A stretch of 64,000 nucleotides of DNA, from contig NZ_CXOO01000033.1 of NCBI RefSeq assembly GCF_001269385.1, forward strand, positions 1 to 64,000. Direction: 5' to 3'. Shown here in pieces: positions 62,304 to 64,000 of the stretch. The position numbers were made by a program, and so were the translations under genes. Within the stretch, counting starts at the first letter, position 1, and the number at the start of each line of letters is the position of its first letter. The notes beneath the pieces were generated by a model. That model worked only from the letters and a program-made list of their open reading frames with translations, did no database searches and had not been told where the DNA came from. Origin of the DNA: Limnohabitans sp. DM1. GTDB lineage: Bacteria > Pseudomonadota > Gammaproteobacteria > Burkholderiales > Burkholderiaceae_C.

Positions 62304-63624
62304 AGCCTTGCCACCCCACCCCACCCATTCACAGATTGCCCTGATTGGCGCAGGACCCGCAGGCCTGGCCGGTGCCCGGGCACTCAGCCACCACGGCGTG
62401 GCTTTTCAGGGCTTTGAAGCCCACACCGATGTGGGCGGCCTGTGGAACGCGGGCAACCCCCGCTCCACGGTGTACGAATCGGCGCACCTGATCTCGAGCA
62501 AGCGCATGACCGAGTTCACCGAATTCCCGATGGACAAGGGCGTGGCCGATTACCCAAGCCACCGAGAGTTGTTGCCTTATTTCCAGGCCTATGCCCGGCA
62601 CTTTGACCTGCTTCGGCATTACCGCTTCGGGGTGCGCGTGGTGCAAGTGCAGCCCTTGAGCGACGCCCCGGACACCCTGTGGCGCGTGACCATTGACCCC
62701 GGCAACGGCCAGCTCGAAAGCGCTGACTACAAAGGCGTGGTGATCGCCAACGGCACCCTGGCCGAGCCCAATATGCCCGCCTTTGAAGGCCAGTTCAGCG
62801 GCGAGTTGCTGCACACCTCGGCTTACAAAAGCGCCCGGCAATTTGACGGCAAACGTGTGCTCATCGTGGGCGCAGGCAATTCGGGTTGCGACATCGCGGT
62901 CGACGCCGTGCACCACGCCCAAAGCGTGGACATTTCGGTGCGCCGAGGCTATTACTTCGTGCCCAAATACGTGTTTGGCAAACCGGCCGACACCGTGGGC
63001 GGCAAGATCACGCTGCCCATGCGCCTGAAGCAAGCCGTTGACAGCACCATCCTCAAATGGTTCACCGGCGACCCGGTGCGCTTTGGCTTTCCCAAACCCG
63101 CCTACAAGATGTACGAGTCGCACCCCGTGGTCAACTCGCTGATCCTGTACCACATTGGCCATGGTGACGTGAGGGTGCAGCCCGACATTGCGCGGCTGGA
63201 TGGCCAGACTGTGCACTTCAAGGATGGCAGCCACAAAGACTACGACATGGTCATGGCCGCCACCGGCTACAAGCTGCATTACCCCTTCATTGACCACGCC
63301 CTGCTCAACTGGCAAGGCATGGCGCCCCGGCTGTACCTGAACATGCTGTCGCCACAGTTCCGCCGCCTGGCGGTGCTGGGCATGGTCGAGGCCAGCGGTC
63401 TGGGCTGGCAAGGCCGCTACGAACAGGCCGATCTGGTGGCGCGTTACTTCAAAGGACTGGACAGCGGCCACCCCGCTGCGCAAGCGCTTGACCAGGCGCG
63501 TCAAGGCCCCTCGCCCGACGTGTCGGGCGGCTACCGCTACCTGCAACTGGAACGCATGGCGTACTACGTCAACAAAGACGCCTACCGCGCCGCCGTGCGC
63601 CAAGCCTCGGCCGCGCTGGCCTGA
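62293..63624 (+). CDS. Flavin-containing monooxygenase-like NAD(P)/FAD enzyme
   Basis: 443-residue FMO-type flavoprotein: FAD motif GAGPAGLAGARAL at the N-terminus, FMO fingerprint-like FSGELLHTSAY, and the second nucleotide site VGAGNSGCDIA. It could oxygenate N, S or ketones (Baeyer-Villiger) of a small compound. Coupled to the SDR and followed by a transporter, suggesting one small pathway. Confidence 0.9.
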   Translation: MTAEALPPHPTHSQIALIGAGPAGLAGARALSHHGVAFQGFEAHTDVGGLWNAGNPRSTVYESAHLISSKRMTEFTEFPMDKGVADYPSHRELLPYFQAYARHFDLLRHYRFGVRVVQVQPLSDAPDTLWRVTIDPGNGQLESADYKGVVIANGTLAEPNMPAFEGQFSGELLHTSAYKSARQFDGKRVLIVGAGNSGCDIAVDAVHHAQSVDISVRRGYYFVPKYVFGKPADTVGGKITLPMRLKQAVDSTILKWFTGDPVRFGFPKPAYKMYESHPVVNSLILYHIGHGDVRVQPDIARLDGQTVHFKDGSHKDYDMVMAATGYKLHYPFIDHALLNWQGMAPRLYLNMLSPQFRRLAVLGMVEASGLGWQGRYEQADLVARYFKGLDSGHPAAQALDQARQGPSPDVSGGYRYLQLERMAYYVNKDAYRAAVRQASAALA

Positions 63625-63651
63625 CCCACAAACGCCCCCAAGGAACAACCC

Positions 63652-64000
63652 ATGCTGCCTGTTGACGACATACGCCTGAACTTCAACCCCGCCTCACTGG
63701 CCCTGCTCAACGGCGTGCTGGCTTTTTTGATGTTCGGCATCGCGCTCGATACCCGCATTGACGACTTCCGCCGCCTGCTGCGCATGCCCATGGCCTTTGC
63801 AGTGGGTATCGCAGCGCAGTTCATCGCCCTGCCCGCCATCACCTTTGGCCTGACGCTGCTGCTGCAACCGCCCCCCAGCATCGCGCTGGGCATGATTTTG
63901 GTGGCCTGCTGCCCGCCAGGCAACGTGAGCAACATCCTCACGCACCGAGCAGGCGGCAACGTGGCGCTCAGCGTGTCGATGACGGCGGTGTCCAATGCCA
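63652..64000 (+). CDS. Bile acid:sodium symporter (BASS) family transporter, partial
   Basis: The window ends inside this gene. The first ~116 residues show BASS helices: ALLNGVLAFLMFGIAL, PMAFAVGIAAQFIALPAITFG and VACCPPGNVSNILTHRAGGN (the Cys-Pro-Pro-Gly segment typical of the family). Starts at ATG 63652 after AAGGAACA. Probably moves a carboxylate. The C-terminus lies outside the window. Confidence 0.88.
   Translation, partial: MLPVDDIRLNFNPASLALLNGVLAFLMFGIALDTRIDDFRRLLRMPMAFAVGIAAQFIALPAITFGLTLLLQPPPSIALGMILVACCPPGNVSNILTHRAGGNVALSVSMTAVSNA

Overview
The window looks like chromosome of a betaproteobacterium of the order Burkholderiales, most likely Comamonadaceae. This is inferred from the GC-rich coding style, the order exbB-exbD-lpxK-trm112-kdsB-adk, the number of acyl-CoA, CoA-transferase and aromatic-acid catabolic genes, and the E. 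coli-type LexA with CTGT-N8-ACAG boxes. No rRNA, prophage or CRISPR array was found.

Layout. 1-3.6 kb is a mobile region. An IS3-family copy sits inside the remnant of a second one, and that remnant abuts a group II intron with a reverse transcriptase-maturase-HNH protein. The intron ends inside a tRNA-Gly gene and carries a complete tRNA-Gly(CCC) between its ribozyme 5' part and its ORF. 3.6-21 kb is mostly metabolic: an orphan ParB-like protein, a RodZ-like HTH/membrane protein, 3-oxoacid CoA-transferase (scoAB) beside a PAS-LuxR regulator, a double acyl-CoA dehydrogenase, flavin enzymes, an SDR, an EamA exporter, a cyclase / ornithine-cyclodeaminase-like / amino-acid-oxidase-like operon, and a hydroxyacyl-CoA dehydrogenase plus BKACE pair. 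21-31 kb is accessory: a Stealth phosphotransferase, umuC and brnA remnants, two related ParE-type toxin-antitoxin modules, the SOS nuclease Cho with a LexA-box promoter region, an MBL hydrolase, a transglutaminase-like protein and a C45 hydrolase. 31-44 kb holds an M81 peptidase, PsiF, a branched-chain-type binding protein, sodB, xseA, exbBD-lpxK-trm112-kdsB, adk, asparaginase and lexA. 44-52 kb holds a decayed MFS gene split by a small repeat element, paaH/paaG-like genes, a Crp/Fnr regulator, a phosphotransferase plus acyl-CoA dehydrogenase pair, and a decayed GST gene. 52.6-61 kb has tRNA-Pro and tRNA-Arg, then an aromatic-acid unit: a binding protein and livHMGF-type ABC importer around a LysR regulator, a two-subunit salicylate-5-hydroxylase-like Rieske oxygenase and its ferredoxin. 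The window ends with an SDR, a flavin monooxygenase and a partial BASS transporter.

Recurrent small elements are a second theme. At least five copies of a 170-220 bp element with GGCCGGATCAA-like ends lie between genes. One copy lies inside the MFS pseudogene with a possible 3-bp target duplication, so these look like mobile, non-autonomous elements. REP-like hairpins (GTAGGAGC...GCTCCTAC) are also common.

The most unusual structure is the tRNA-carrying group II intron in a tRNA gene. Next are the mobile repeat family and a LexA-box promoter followed by a short predicted transcript with its own terminator.
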